NCBI RefSeq assembly: GCF_003846175.1
Contig: NZ_ML123052.1
Span: forward strand, 160,501-224,500
DNA from: Streptomyces sp. ADI95-17
Lineage (GTDB): Bacteria; Actinomycetota; Actinomycetes; Streptomycetales; Streptomycetaceae
DNA: 64,000 nucleotides
Direction of reading: 5' to 3'
Position 1 is the stretch's first letter. Every line of letters starts with the position of its first letter. Below are positions 15,831 through 24,041 of the stretch, one piece after another. The notes beneath the pieces are model-generated. The model was not told the origin of the DNA. It saw only the letters and a list, made by a program, of their open reading frames with translations, and did not search any database. Both the position numbers and the translations under genes were made by a program.

Positions 15831-16982
15831 CTACGGGGGCGGGGCCGCCGGGTCCCAGCCGTGCCAGCGTAGGGAGTCCTGGACATGCCGGATGAGGTAC
15901 TCCAGGTCTGCGCAGTAGACGGAGGGATTCTGGTAGCCACGGGCGGTGCTGAAGCGATGGGGGAGGTAGCCTCCGCCGCACACCTCCACCAGAGGGCAGC
16001 TCTGGCACTGTTCAGCGAGCGCGGCCTTCCCGTACTGCCGGTGCAGGAGCTTTGGATGGTGAAGGACCTCGTCGAAGGACTGCCTGAAGACGTCGAGCCC
16101 CAGCCAGGAGGCGCCTTCCTCGACGGACCGCAGGGTGTCCACGCCCTCGATCGTGCCGTCGGACTCGATCACGACACTCGTCGGCGGGGCCAGACCCAGG
16201 GATTCCACCGAGCCGCGCACGCCGGAGCTGAGCGCCACGATGTCCTCCAGCATCCGTATGCCGTGCCTGTCTTCGGGCCGGGCAAGCCAGGCGTCGTAGA
16301 CGCGGCTCATCCACACCCCGTACTCGGGCACGCTCGGATCGCCGCGGTGCGGTGGCTCGTCGTGCGTCCCGTGCGGCAGACCGAAGTCGATCACCGGAGG
16401 CTCGAACGACGCCAGGTAGTCGTGGACCTCGACCGGGTCGTTGGCCAGGTCCACAACGGCGAGCACTCCTGCGAACAGGTGGGGTCGGGACCGCAGGAGG
16501 TCGATGCCGCGTACGGCCGAGGCGGCGCTCGACCGGGAGGCATGGGTCAGCCGATGCCGATCGTTCGCGGACGGCGGCCCGTCGAGGCTGACGCCCACGA
16601 CAACCTCGTACCGCTCGAAGAGGTCCAGCCACGGCTCCGTGAGAAGCGTCCCGTTGGTCTGGAGCTCGAAACGTACCTCCACACCGGCCGGAACACTTTC
16701 CCGTACGACGCCGAGCAGGTCAGCCATGTGCCGGGGGCCGGCGAGTAGGGGCTCTCCACCGTGCAGAACGACATGCGCGCCCGGCAGGCCGTGCGCCACG
16801 GCGTGCTCACCGATCCTCCGCCCGGCAGCCTGGGCAACATCCACACTCATCCGGGCGGGTAGACGCTGCCACGCCTGGTCCGCGGAGTTGAAGACGTAGC
16901 AGTAGTCGCAGTCGATGTTGCAGCGATTGGCGACCTTGAGAATGAAGGACCGAAAGGGAGCGATGTTCTCGCGCGGCGTCAT
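15831..16982 (-). CDS. FxsB-type radical SAM/SPASM peptide maturase
   Basis: This 383-residue enzyme has the radical SAM cluster motif C21xxxC25xxC28 (CNIDCDYC). GGEPLL, LQTNGTLL and VGVSLDGPP are typical SAM-binding segments. A C-terminal SPASM domain has CQSCPLVEVCGGGYLPHRF and a final YC. It closely resembles FxsB-family enzymes, which form cyclophane crosslinks from aromatic side chains in ribosomal peptides. It has no C-terminal hydroxylase extension. It starts 13 bases after the precursor gene, so the precursor's Trp residues are its likely target. Confidence 0.88.
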   Translation of the reverse strand: MTPRENIAPFRSFILKVANRCNIDCDYCYVFNSADQAWQRLPARMSVDVAQAAGRRIGEHAVAHGLPGAHVVLHGGEPLLAGPRHMADLLGVVRESVPAGVEVRFELQTNGTLLTEPWLDLFERYEVVVGVSLDGPPSANDRHRLTHASRSSAASAVRGIDLLRSRPHLFAGVLAVVDLANDPVEVHDYLASFEPPVIDFGLPHGTHDEPPHRGDPSVPEYGVWMSRVYDAWLARPEDRHGIRMLEDIVALSSGVRGSVESLGLAPPTSVVIESDGTIEGVDTLRSVEEGASWLGLDVFRQSFDEVLHHPKLLHRQYGKAALAEQCQSCPLVEVCGGGYLPHRFSTARGYQNPSVYCADLEYLIRHVQDSLRWHGWDPAAPPP

Positions 16983-16995
16983 CGAGCGGGAGAGC

Positions 16996-17190
16996 TCACA
17001 GGGGCCAGGTCCAGATCAGTGAAGCCTGGTGACCACCTTCGCCTGTACTGTTCGCCGCGGTCCGCTCGGCTGCCAGTCGCTGCCGTACACGGGCGGCGAC
17101 GCGGTCCAGGACAACCGAGCTCTGCGTGGGTTCCGGGGCCACGGGCGTCACCGGGGCGTGCGGCGTGGGAACGGACGTGCGTGACAGCAT
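16996..17190 (-). CDS. Candidate RiPP precursor peptide (64 residues, core ending WTWPL)
   Basis: A strong ribosome site (GGAGC, 7 bases before the ATG at 17190) starts a 64-residue peptide. The leader contains a Pro-rich part and an amphipathic helix (VVLDRVAARVRQRLAAERTA), a common maturase-binding element. The tail GEGGHQASLIWTWPL holds two tryptophans (W60, W62) three to five residues from the C-terminus. The radical SAM gene follows immediately. FxsB substrates usually end in an FxSxx motif; this one does not, so the core is atypical. The frame at 16979-17194 on the same strand is rejected because it lacks a ribosome site. Confidence 0.75.
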   Translation of the reverse strand: MLSRTSVPTPHAPVTPVAPEPTQSSVVLDRVAARVRQRLAAERTAANSTGEGGHQASLIWTWPL

Positions 17191-17297
17191 TCAACGCTCC
17201 TCGTAACAGTGCGACGGCGGTTGAGTCGGCAGATCGGCCCGCAACGTAGCAGTCCCACTACCTACGATGGCATACCCAATCCGGCCACAAGCTCGGC

Positions 17298-20072
17298 TCA
17301 CCCCGCCTGCGACGCAAGCAGCCGCTCGAGAGTGTCGGCGGCCCCGTTCGCGCCCAACCGCCGGTACACGGCAAGTGCTTCGCTCAGCGAGCCCTCAGCC
17401 TGCGCGGGTCCGTCTGCCATCCAGTCGCAGCGTCCGATCCCTTCCAGCGCCCGCGCCTGCTCCAACGGACAGCGGATATCCCGAGCCAACCCCAGCGCCT
17501 GCTCGAAATATTCCCGAGAGACGGCCCAGTCACCAGAAGCGTGCAGCAGCATCCCCCAGTGGTTCAGGACCTCAGCCTCCCCGCACCGGTCGCCGTGCTC
17601 CCGCAAAATCTCCAGGCTCTGCTGGAACGCCTCGACAGCGTGGTCCTGCTCCGCGACGATTCCGTGCGCCACACCCAACTCGCCCAGCGAGGCGGCCTCG
17701 CCGCCACGGCTACCGAGATCGCGGTACGAACCCAGGGCGTCCTCCAACATACGGATCGCCTCGGTGACGTTCCCTTCCATGCGGTCCAGCACCCCGAGGT
17801 GGCGGACGCTGTTCGCGCGCCCGAACCGCTCGCCGAGCTCGGTGTAGTGCTCCAGCGCCTGGGCATGGGCCTCCCGTGCCCCGGGTAGGTCGCCGGTCAG
17901 CCGCTGTACGACGCCGAGCTCGTTGAGGGCGTACGCCTGGTGGACCCGGTCGTCGAGCTCCTGATAGATGTCGAACGCCTGACGGTGCCGCCGCGTGGCC
18001 AGCTCATACTCACCCATGAGGCAGTGCACGATGCCCAGGTCCCGCAGCGAGTTGGCCTCTCCGTAGCGGTCACCCAGCTCGCGATAGATCGACAGGGCCT
18101 CGGTCTGCTCCTCCACCGCCACGTCGAACTGGCTTGTCTGCCGGCGCACCATGCCGAGGTCTGCGAGTGCGTTCGCCTGGCCGAGCCGGTCGCCGATGTC
18201 GCGGTAGAGGGCGAGGGCCTCGGTCTGGGAGCGGGCCGCGGCGTCGTTGTCCGCGATCATGTAAGAGACGATGCCCGCCTGGTTCAGAGCGTCCGCCTTG
18301 CCGCGTCGCTCGCCGACCGCCTCGTACTCCGTCACCGCCTCGTTCAGGGCCTCGATCGCCTCAGGGTAGGCGGCCATGAAGCGCCGTACGACTCCGACCT
18401 CGGCGAGCGCGCTAGCCAGCGCGCGCCGGTCGCCGGTGTGCCGGGCGGCCTCGACGGCCGTGCGGTGAAGGCTGACGGCCTGGTCCCACGGGCCGGCCTG
18501 CCGAAGGAAGGGGGCCATGGCCGCGGCCATACGGATGACCAGTTCATGCAGCGCGAGGCTGTTAGCCCGCCGGATGCAGGCAAGGACGTTCGCACGCTCG
18601 TTCTCCAGCCAGCCCAGGGCCTCCGTACGCGACTCCATGGGCGGCGTCTCCACCTGTGCGGCGACGCCTGGTGGCGCCGGTGTGGCAGCGCCACCGCGAA
18701 GGATGTGTCCGTTCGCGACAGCGAGGGCGGCCAAGTAGTAGGTGCACACGCGCTGAACGGCCTGAACTTGTTCCATGGTGCCTCCCTCGTCGGCGAGACC
18801 GCGGGCGTAGTCGCGTAAGAGGTCATGAAGCCGATAACGGCTTCCAGGGTGTTCGTCGATCAGATGGGCGTCGTAGAGCGCGTCGAGTTGCTCGCGCGCC
18901 GCGGCCACCGAGACTGAGCCGAGCGCGGCACCGGCATAGGCATCGAGGTCGGTACCAGGGTAGAAGCCGAGACGCTGGAAGAAGCGCTGCCGCTCCGGCG
19001 CGAGGTCCCGGTGGGACAGGTCGAACGTCGCGGCAACTGCGCGCTCCCCGGCCCGGAGTTCTCCCAGCCGGTCCCGTGCCGCCACCAGCCGCGCCCGCAG
19101 GTCCTCGGCGCTCCACGACGGATGATGGCGCAGCCGCGCTGCGAGCAACGAAACCCCCAGTGGCAAATACCCGCACAGTCCCACCATCTCCGCGAGCACG
19201 GCATGGTCGAGCGAGTCCGCCGGCCGCCCGCTGAGGCGTACGAAGAGGTCGACCGAGTGCTCCGGCGGCAACGCCGCCACAGGCAGGACCACCTCCTCGT
19301 ACGCCGCCAGCCGCTTCCGGCTGGTCACCAGCACGAGACAGCCGCTCCCGCCCGGGAGCAGAGGCTCAAACTGGCGATAGCTGGCCGCGTTGTCGAGGAT
19401 GAGTAGCGCCTTCTTGTCCGCGAGCCGACTCCGCCACATGGCCGCCCGCGCCTCGGCAACCGCGCCCACGTCGTCGCCGACGGGAATCCGCTGCACAGGC
19501 ACCCCGGTCGCGGCCAGCAACGAAGCCAGCGCCTCGGTGGCCTGCACCGGCGCGCGCCCCGTCGTGTGCCCGTTGAGGTTCACGAACAGCTGCCCGTCCG
19601 GGAATCGTTCCGACAGCACATGGCCGGCGTGCACGGCGAACGTTGTTTTGCCGACCCCCGGCATTCCGTCGATCACATGCACGGGCAGCGCCGAGCCGCT
19701 CTCCTGCGAGATCCTCACGGACCGGACCAGCGCCTCGAGTTCGGCGCTCCGGTCGGTGAACGCCACGGTGTCGCGTGGCAGCGACCGCAGCACCAGGGCG
19801 GCCCCTGGAGGTTCCGACCCGTTCCCCAGCTGATGCGGCTCAGGGGACCGCAGGGGCGTGCGGGTCTCCGACAGCGCGGCGAGCAGCATGGTCAGCCCGA
19901 CCGTGGCCCCACCCAGCACTGCGAACGAGAACCAGGCATGCCGCTGTAACCACCCCAACCAGCCTGGCCACTCCGACTCGGACACCGCGTTCGTGACGAG
20001 TCCCACGAGCATCGTTGTCACGGCGCCCCCGGCTGCCACGACGCCGATCGTGATCCCCCGCCGGAGCCTCAT
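17298..20072 (-). CDS. Membrane-anchored NB-ARC/TPR protein of the RiPP locus
   Basis: This 924-residue protein has two N-terminal membrane helices (about 7-29 and 46-68) and an NB-ARC ATPase domain with Walker A DGMPGVGKTT (136-144), ALLILDNA and the LVTSRKRL sensor. A long array of tetratricopeptide repeats fills residues about 490-910 (repeating YEAVGERRGKADALNQAGIV-like units). It lies 107 bases upstream of the precursor on the same strand. FxSxx-type peptide systems often include an NB-ARC/TPR protein, which supports a shared role as a sensor, regulator or peptide receptor. The two membrane segments make it likely to act at the membrane. Confidence 0.85.
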   Translation of the reverse strand: MRLRRGITIGVVAAGGAVTTMLVGLVTNAVSESEWPGWLGWLQRHAWFSFAVLGGATVGLTMLLAALSETRTPLRSPEPHQLGNGSEPPGAALVLRSLPRDTVAFTDRSAELEALVRSVRISQESGSALPVHVIDGMPGVGKTTFAVHAGHVLSERFPDGQLFVNLNGHTTGRAPVQATEALASLLAATGVPVQRIPVGDDVGAVAEARAAMWRSRLADKKALLILDNAASYRQFEPLLPGGSGCLVLVTSRKRLAAYEEVVLPVAALPPEHSVDLFVRLSGRPADSLDHAVLAEMVGLCGYLPLGVSLLAARLRHHPSWSAEDLRARLVAARDRLGELRAGERAVAATFDLSHRDLAPERQRFFQRLGFYPGTDLDAYAGAALGSVSVAAAREQLDALYDAHLIDEHPGSRYRLHDLLRDYARGLADEGGTMEQVQAVQRVCTYYLAALAVANGHILRGGAATPAPPGVAAQVETPPMESRTEALGWLENERANVLACIRRANSLALHELVIRMAAAMAPFLRQAGPWDQAVSLHRTAVEAARHTGDRRALASALAEVGVVRRFMAAYPEAIEALNEAVTEYEAVGERRGKADALNQAGIVSYMIADNDAAARSQTEALALYRDIGDRLGQANALADLGMVRRQTSQFDVAVEEQTEALSIYRELGDRYGEANSLRDLGIVHCLMGEYELATRRHRQAFDIYQELDDRVHQAYALNELGVVQRLTGDLPGAREAHAQALEHYTELGERFGRANSVRHLGVLDRMEGNVTEAIRMLEDALGSYRDLGSRGGEAASLGELGVAHGIVAEQDHAVEAFQQSLEILREHGDRCGEAEVLNHWGMLLHASGDWAVSREYFEQALGLARDIRCPLEQARALEGIGRCDWMADGPAQAEGSLSEALAVYRRLGANGAADTLERLLASQAG

Positions 20073-20239
20073 GCGCAGGCCGCCCGTCCACCGAGCGGAA
20101 AGACCGAATCCGTCTTGCTACCACGGGCACGACACATCGAACCTAGAACAGCCCTGACCACGAAGCCCCCCGAGTCCGACGCCCCAACTCGCCAAGCGCA
20201 TCAGCTATGGAGGACCTTGGTCAAGGCCGCCTCCACGCC

Positions 20240-20247
20240 AATAAACG
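20240..20247. repeat. Left 8-bp target-site duplication
   Basis: AATAAACG directly abuts the left terminal inverted repeat of the element at 20248-21759. The identical octamer abuts the right end at 21760-21767. Confidence 0.9.
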
Positions 20248-20286
20248 GGCTCTTCGCAGTTGAGGGTGTAGCCGTGGGGCGTGCGG
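20248..20286 (+). repeat. Left terminal inverted repeat
   Basis: 39 bp starting GGCTCTTCGCAGTTGAGGG. It pairs with 21721-21759 with two mismatches (TG against AA at repeat positions 28-29). Confidence 0.9.
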
Positions 20287-20388
20287 CGATCGTCGAGCTG
20301 GGTCGAGCCCGTCGAGGCATACCCAGCGGGAGAGACTCACTTGTCCAGTCCAACCCGAGAGCCCACACGGCTGGCGGCCGGCGCTCGC

Positions 20389-21612
20389 TCACTCCTCTTC
20401 GCCGCGTTCTTCGCAGGCAAGGGCGGCGCGGCTCGCCCAGACCCCCGCAGCCCCCACGACCGCCACACCCGCTCCTATGGCTGCTTTGCGTCCCGCCTCT
20501 GCGGCGGCGTTCTTCAATTGCGTCGAGTCTCGGGCCGCGTCCCACCATCGTGTCGCCTCCAATGAATGTCGACCAGACTCGATTCCGAGCGGCCTGTGGA
20601 AGTTATCGACGGCGATGCCGACATGGTTGATCGAGCCCACCACAGCCCGATGCGCGGGCAAGTGCAGCAGCACATTCGAGTTGGCCGTGTCGGCAGCCGC
20701 ATCCATGCGTGCCATCAGGTGCTCAATCTTCTGTGAAATGAGTTCCCGCCGCTTCTGCCGGTCATCCTTCAGCACGAGCCGACGCCCGTCCAGCTCGTCC
20801 GGAGACTCGTCCAGCACCCGCTCCAGTCGCAGCACGTCGAGCGCGTCTTGCAGTTCGAAGCAACGAGCCACAACGGCGAGCAACTCCTGAACCTCGGACT
20901 CTGCTTCCTTGGCCATCTTGGCGAGATCACCGATCTTGGTCGTGCTCTCCACCCTCTCCGCGAGTGCGTCGAGTCGACCCAGCGCCCACCCCAGGGCGTC
21001 CGTGATCGTATGGGTCCTGGCCTGCACGGTCGACCACGTATCGTCGTCGACCCGACCCGTCCGTTCCAGAACGGTCATGGCGGACTCGATGTCGAGGCCC
21101 GCTCCGAACACCTTCGCCAACTCAGCATCCTTCTGAGCGCGGAGCATGTCGTCGACCTTCTTGTCGATCGTCGCGAGATAGCTCTTGATCTCGCTCATCT
21201 CATGCTGCCTCGCGAGCTGCGCCATAATCCCCGCGGCACCAGCAAGAATCGCCGGGTTGGTCAGGAGCGAGCCGGTCCCCTTCGCGATCTGGAGCCATGA
21301 CTTGATTGAGCCCGGCTTCCCCGCCATCGCATAGCTGACGCCTGGCGTCTTGCTTTCCATCAGCCCGAACTTCTTGACAAGCTGCGCGGACTCCTCGGTC
21401 AGCTTCACCCAGCGACCTGAGTTGGCGGCAATTTGAGAACCTGCCTGTGCGACTCCAGCCCCGGCACGGAGGAGAGGTCCGAGCCTTTGCAATCCGAGGT
21501 CCTTCGACAACGACAACAGTCCCTCTGAGGCGAGGAAGCGCTCGACATCTGTCGGGTTCCCGATGACCGCAAGTCCATCGCCGTCACTGATCAGCTGAAT
21601 CTCGTTATCCAT
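20389..21612 (-). CDS. Passenger protein of unknown function in the transposon
   Basis: This 407-residue protein is largely alpha-helical, with a region of many charged heptad-like segments (residues about 150-290: HEMSEIKSYLATIDKKVDDMLRA, then TTKIGDLAKMAKEAESEVQELL) and a C-terminal hydrophobic segment (AIGAGVAVVGAAGVWASRAALA) that could anchor it in the membrane. No transposase or nuclease motif is seen. ATG 21612 is chosen because AGGAG lies 7 bases upstream. As the only cargo of a mobile cassette it may be a defence, toxin or stress function. That is a guess. Confidence 0.75.
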   Translation of the reverse strand: MDNEIQLISDGDGLAVIGNPTDVERFLASEGLLSLSKDLGLQRLGPLLRAGAGVAQAGSQIAANSGRWVKLTEESAQLVKKFGLMESKTPGVSYAMAGKPGSIKSWLQIAKGTGSLLTNPAILAGAAGIMAQLARQHEMSEIKSYLATIDKKVDDMLRAQKDAELAKVFGAGLDIESAMTVLERTGRVDDDTWSTVQARTHTITDALGWALGRLDALAERVESTTKIGDLAKMAKEAESEVQELLAVVARCFELQDALDVLRLERVLDESPDELDGRRLVLKDDRQKRRELISQKIEHLMARMDAAADTANSNVLLHLPAHRAVVGSINHVGIAVDNFHRPLGIESGRHSLEATRWWDAARDSTQLKNAAAEAGRKAAIGAGVAVVGAAGVWASRAALACEERGEEE

Positions 21613-21720
21613 CGCCCGCTCCTGTAGTGACTCCTCGTAGTTGAGGGTAGTTGGGGTGAGCAGTGCAAGAGCCTCCATCATCGGAAGACGTCGACCCCTA
21701 GCCAGCCACCGACGCGCGCA

Positions 21721-21759
21721 CCGCACGCCCTTCGGCTACACCCTCAACTGCGAAGAGCC
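21721..21759 (-). repeat. Right terminal inverted repeat
   Basis: 39 bp, the complement of 20248-20286 except for two positions. Its outer end is GCGAAGAGCC. Confidence 0.9.
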
Positions 21760-21767
21760 AATAAACG
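21760..21767. repeat. Right 8-bp target-site duplication
   Basis: AATAAACG, identical to 20240-20247. Confidence 0.9.
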
Positions 21768-21788
21768 CCCTGTTTCAGGCCGCCTGCC

Positions 21789-22004
21789 TCAGAGGAGGAA
21801 GACACCCAATGCACTGAATGCTCCGGAGCTAGGATGCCCGTGGTCAGCGAACTCGATGTAGGGTGCGCCGCTATCTGCCCAGGGCCCGATCTCGCCGGTC
21901 ACACAGATGGGATCCTCGTGATGGCCCGCAGGTAAGCAGATCGCTGACCAGGGCGTGTCGGCCGGCGCTGCGGCGCCACTCTCAGTGGAGAGTGATGGGG
22001 CCAT
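21789..22004 (-). CDS. Possible small protein after the Nudix-like gene
   Basis: An ATG at 22004, 23 bases inside the end of the Nudix-like gene, opens a 71-residue frame containing HHEDPICVTGEIGPW and ADHGHPSSGAFSALG. I recognise no family, and no counterpart follows the copy-2 Nudix-like gene. It may be a chance frame. Confidence 0.3.
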   Translation of the reverse strand: MAPSLSTESGAAAPADTPWSAICLPAGHHEDPICVTGEIGPWADSGAPYIEFADHGHPSSGAFSALGVFLL

Positions 22005-22452
22005 CGGGAATCCATCCTTCGACGTAACCGGTGACCAGTAAGACGATCCCCTCTGGGGAAATTTCCCTTCTTCGCCGTTGCAGTTCCTCGATACTCCATC
22101 GGGCGTGTGTGACCGACTGCTTCTCAATTGCCGACCCTTCGCCGTCGCTGATGCGGACGATGAAGACCCGCGTAGCCGTGGCTCGGTCGAACTCCCAGTC
22201 TTCACCGGTGCGTGACTGCCGGATGCCATACACCGATCCATAGCGTGGAGCCGCCACTTTGAATCGCTCCTGCAGGAACCGGGTGGCTGACTCCAGGAAG
22301 TTGGCGCTGGATGTCATGCGCACCTGGGGGACGGTCCAGCCGCCGCAGCATCCGCCGCACAGAAGGAGCCGACGCTGGTCGTCCAGCAGGAGGAGGTAGG
22401 TGCGACGGTCCAAGCGGGGCCATGGGACCCAAGGGGCAGTGGAGGACGGCAT
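21982..22452 (-). CDS. Degenerate Nudix-like protein, companion of module copy 1
   Basis: This 156-residue protein has a Nudix-like layout (strand TYLLLLDDQRRLLLCGGC, then GWTVPQVRM, then FLESATRFLQERF). The catalytic box REUxEE is degraded to RFLQER, so hydrolase activity is doubtful. The C-terminus GYVEGWIPDGPITLH closely matches GYVGGWIPDGWISLE of the copy-2 gene at 54371-54820, showing the two belong together. ATG 22452 lies 17 bases downstream of an operator (22470-22487) of the same type as that of the copy-1 XRE gene. Role unknown; a ligand-sensing partner of the XRE regulator is plausible. Confidence 0.65.
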   Translation of the reverse strand: MPSSTAPWVPWPRLDRRTYLLLLDDQRRLLLCGGCCGGWTVPQVRMTSSANFLESATRFLQERFKVAAPRYGSVYGIRQSRTGEDWEFDRATATRVFIVRISDGEGSAIEKQSVTHARWSIEELQRRRREISPEGIVLLVTGYVEGWIPDGPITLH

Positions 22453-22469
22453 GCCCCAATCTTGAGACG

Positions 22470-22487
22470 TTGCTACTTGAGTAGCAA
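22470..22487. promoter_or_regulatory. Copy-1-type operator before the Nudix-like gene
   Basis: TTGCTAC and GTAGCAA are perfect inverted arms separated by TTGA. The same TTGCTAY-N4-RTAGCAA core lies inside the palindrome at 12016-12053, 10 kb away. Shared control by the XRE protein at 12097 is inferred. Confidence 0.7.
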
Positions 22488-22904
22488 TATCTGGGCGTCG
22501 GACGGGTGAACTGTCATGCAGGGAGGGCCGGGCTGAGGTGCGTCCCCCTGAGTGACCTGATGGAAGGGCGGCCAAGGTCGACCACCAATGTGGTCAACAT
22601 GCGATCGCCGAGCAGGCTGCCGATTGAGCCTTCATCTGACCGGAGCGATTCATGTAGCGCAAGCTCCTGGCTTCTGCCGGCGGCCCCGCCGCGCGCCGTG
22701 TGCGTGCCGCACACGGCAGGACGCGAGACGGCGGGCGCGGGGCCGGGCATGCTCGGGCGTGCGAGGGGCGCTGCTCAGGCTGGATTCGTGCACGGGGGTT
22801 GGCTTCTCGCCCTGGCGGTGACCGGACCGTTGGTTGGTTAGACCCGGACGGAGAGTCGCCACATTGATCGTTTCGTGGTGGTGGCCGGGGCTGCCTGTGG
22901 CGGG
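22488..22904. other. Spacer left of the Dpd island
   Basis: There is no convincing gene, RNA or repeat between the Nudix-like promoter and the end of folE2. The short openings here have no ribosome site. Confidence 0.5.
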
Positions 22905-23681
22905 TCAGGAGTGGTTGTAGGTGAGGGTCGCGATGGCGTCGTGGCTGTGGATGCTTTCCAGGTTCTTCGCCGCAACGGTGTGGGTGAGCCCTTTGTCTCG
23001 GCAGGTGAGACTTATGTCCCGGATGATGTCTTCGACGAAGGCGGGGTGGTCGTAGGCCTGCATGGTGACGACGCGTTCATCGGGCCGCTTGATAAGCGGG
23101 ATGACGGGAGCGGAGCCAGTGGCGCGCAGCAACTGGATGATCTCGTGGACGGGCAGGGGATAAGGGGTGTCGTCGGTGCCGGTGATCTCCAGGGTGATCT
23201 CGCTGCGCTGGTTGTGGGCGCCGTAGTCGGAGATGGCTTTGGAGCAGGGGCACAGGCTGGTGACGTGCGTGGTCACCGAGGTGGTGACAGCGCATCCGGA
23301 AGCGGTGATGCGTCCGGTGACGGTGACGTCGTGGGCCTGCCAGGATTCCCGCTGGCTGGCGGGGGCGGTGACAGTGGTGGCGATGGGCAGGGTCAGAGTG
23401 AGGGTGAGAGCCGGTGCATCGAGCAGGGCGAGGCCACGCTTGAGGGCGATGGGAAACTCCTGCGGGGTCAGCGTGGCGACTTCCTCGTGCACGAGCGCGA
23501 TCATGCGGCTCATGTGGGTGCCGCGCCGGTCGGCTTGCAGGCCGACGGTGACGCTGATGTCAGCAATGCCCTGCTGCCGGGTGTAGCCGTCGTCGAAGGT
23601 GAGGGGGTAACGCAGGCCGCTGATGCCCACCTCGTCGATGGAAATGCCGCGGCGGTCGGCTTCGTTTTGGATGTCGTGCAT
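22905..23681 (-). CDS. folE2: GTP cyclohydrolase IB (FolE2)
   Basis: This 258-residue enzyme converts GTP to 7,8-dihydroneopterin triphosphate, the first step to preQ0. The FolE2 signature is SLCPCSKAISDYGAHNQRS, including the metal-binding Cys. It ends the operon queC-queE-queD-folE2 (4-base gap after queD). A private FolE2 in a gene island gives 7-deazaguanine synthesis its own input, independent of the folate enzyme FolE. Confidence 0.92.
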   Translation of the reverse strand: MHDIQNEADRRGISIDEVGISGLRYPLTFDDGYTRQQGIADISVTVGLQADRRGTHMSRMIALVHEEVATLTPQEFPIALKRGLALLDAPALTLTLTLPIATTVTAPASQRESWQAHDVTVTGRITASGCAVTTSVTTHVTSLCPCSKAISDYGAHNQRSEITLEITGTDDTPYPLPVHEIIQLLRATGSAPVIPLIKRPDERVVTMQAYDHPAFVEDIIRDISLTCRDKGLTHTVAAKNLESIHSHDAIATLTYNHS

Positions 23682-23684
23682 GCC

Positions 23685-24041
23685 TTACACGCCTCGATAG
23701 GTGCAACCGGAGGTGCAGGTTTCCCGCACGGTGATCTCGGACAGTGCGGGAAGTTCGCCGATCAGCCGGTCCCAGATCCAGCGGGCCAGGTTCTCGCTGG
23801 TGGGGTTGTCCAGGCCTTCGATGTCGTTCAGGTAGTAGTGGTCGAGTTGAGCATCGATGGGCTTGAAGGCCCGCTTGATGTCGCCGAAGTCCATCACCCA
23901 GCCCAGTTCTGCATCGACGGGGGCTTCGACGTGCACGATCACCTTGTAGGAGTGGCCGTGGAGGCGGGCACACTTGTGGCCCTCAGGTACGCGCGGCAGG
24001 CGGTGCGCTGCTTCGAAGGTGAACTCGCGAAAGATTTCCAT
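23685..24041 (-). CDS. queD: 6-carboxytetrahydropterin synthase (QueD)
   Basis: This 118-residue enzyme has the zinc ligands H13 in FEAAHRL and HGHSY (LHGHSYKV), plus the catalytic DHYYLND and PTSENLARWIW segments of the QueD/PTPS family. It makes 6-carboxy-5,6,7,8-tetrahydropterin from dihydroneopterin triphosphate. It overlaps the queE stop by one base, so the two are translationally coupled. Confidence 0.93.
   Translation of the reverse strand: MEIFREFTFEAAHRLPRVPEGHKCARLHGHSYKVIVHVEAPVDAELGWVMDFGDIKRAFKPIDAQLDHYYLNDIEGLDNPTSENLARWIWDRLIGELPALSEITVRETCTSGCTYRGV

Larger units (their letters stand above)
20248..21759. mobile_element. Non-autonomous transposon with one passenger gene (mobile insertion cassette type)
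   Basis: Inverted repeats of 39 bp bound this 1512-bp unit: 20248-20286 (starting GGCTCTTCGCAGTTGAGGG) and the complement at 21721-21759, matching at 37 of 39 positions. Identical 8-bp direct repeats AATAAACG flank it, proving insertion by transposition. Inside is one gene (20389-21612) that shows no transposase motif. Terminal repeats starting GGCTCTTCG with 8-bp duplications are typical of the ISL3 family, so an ISL3-type transposase supplied elsewhere probably moved it. The near-perfect ends suggest recent insertion. Confidence 0.9.
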
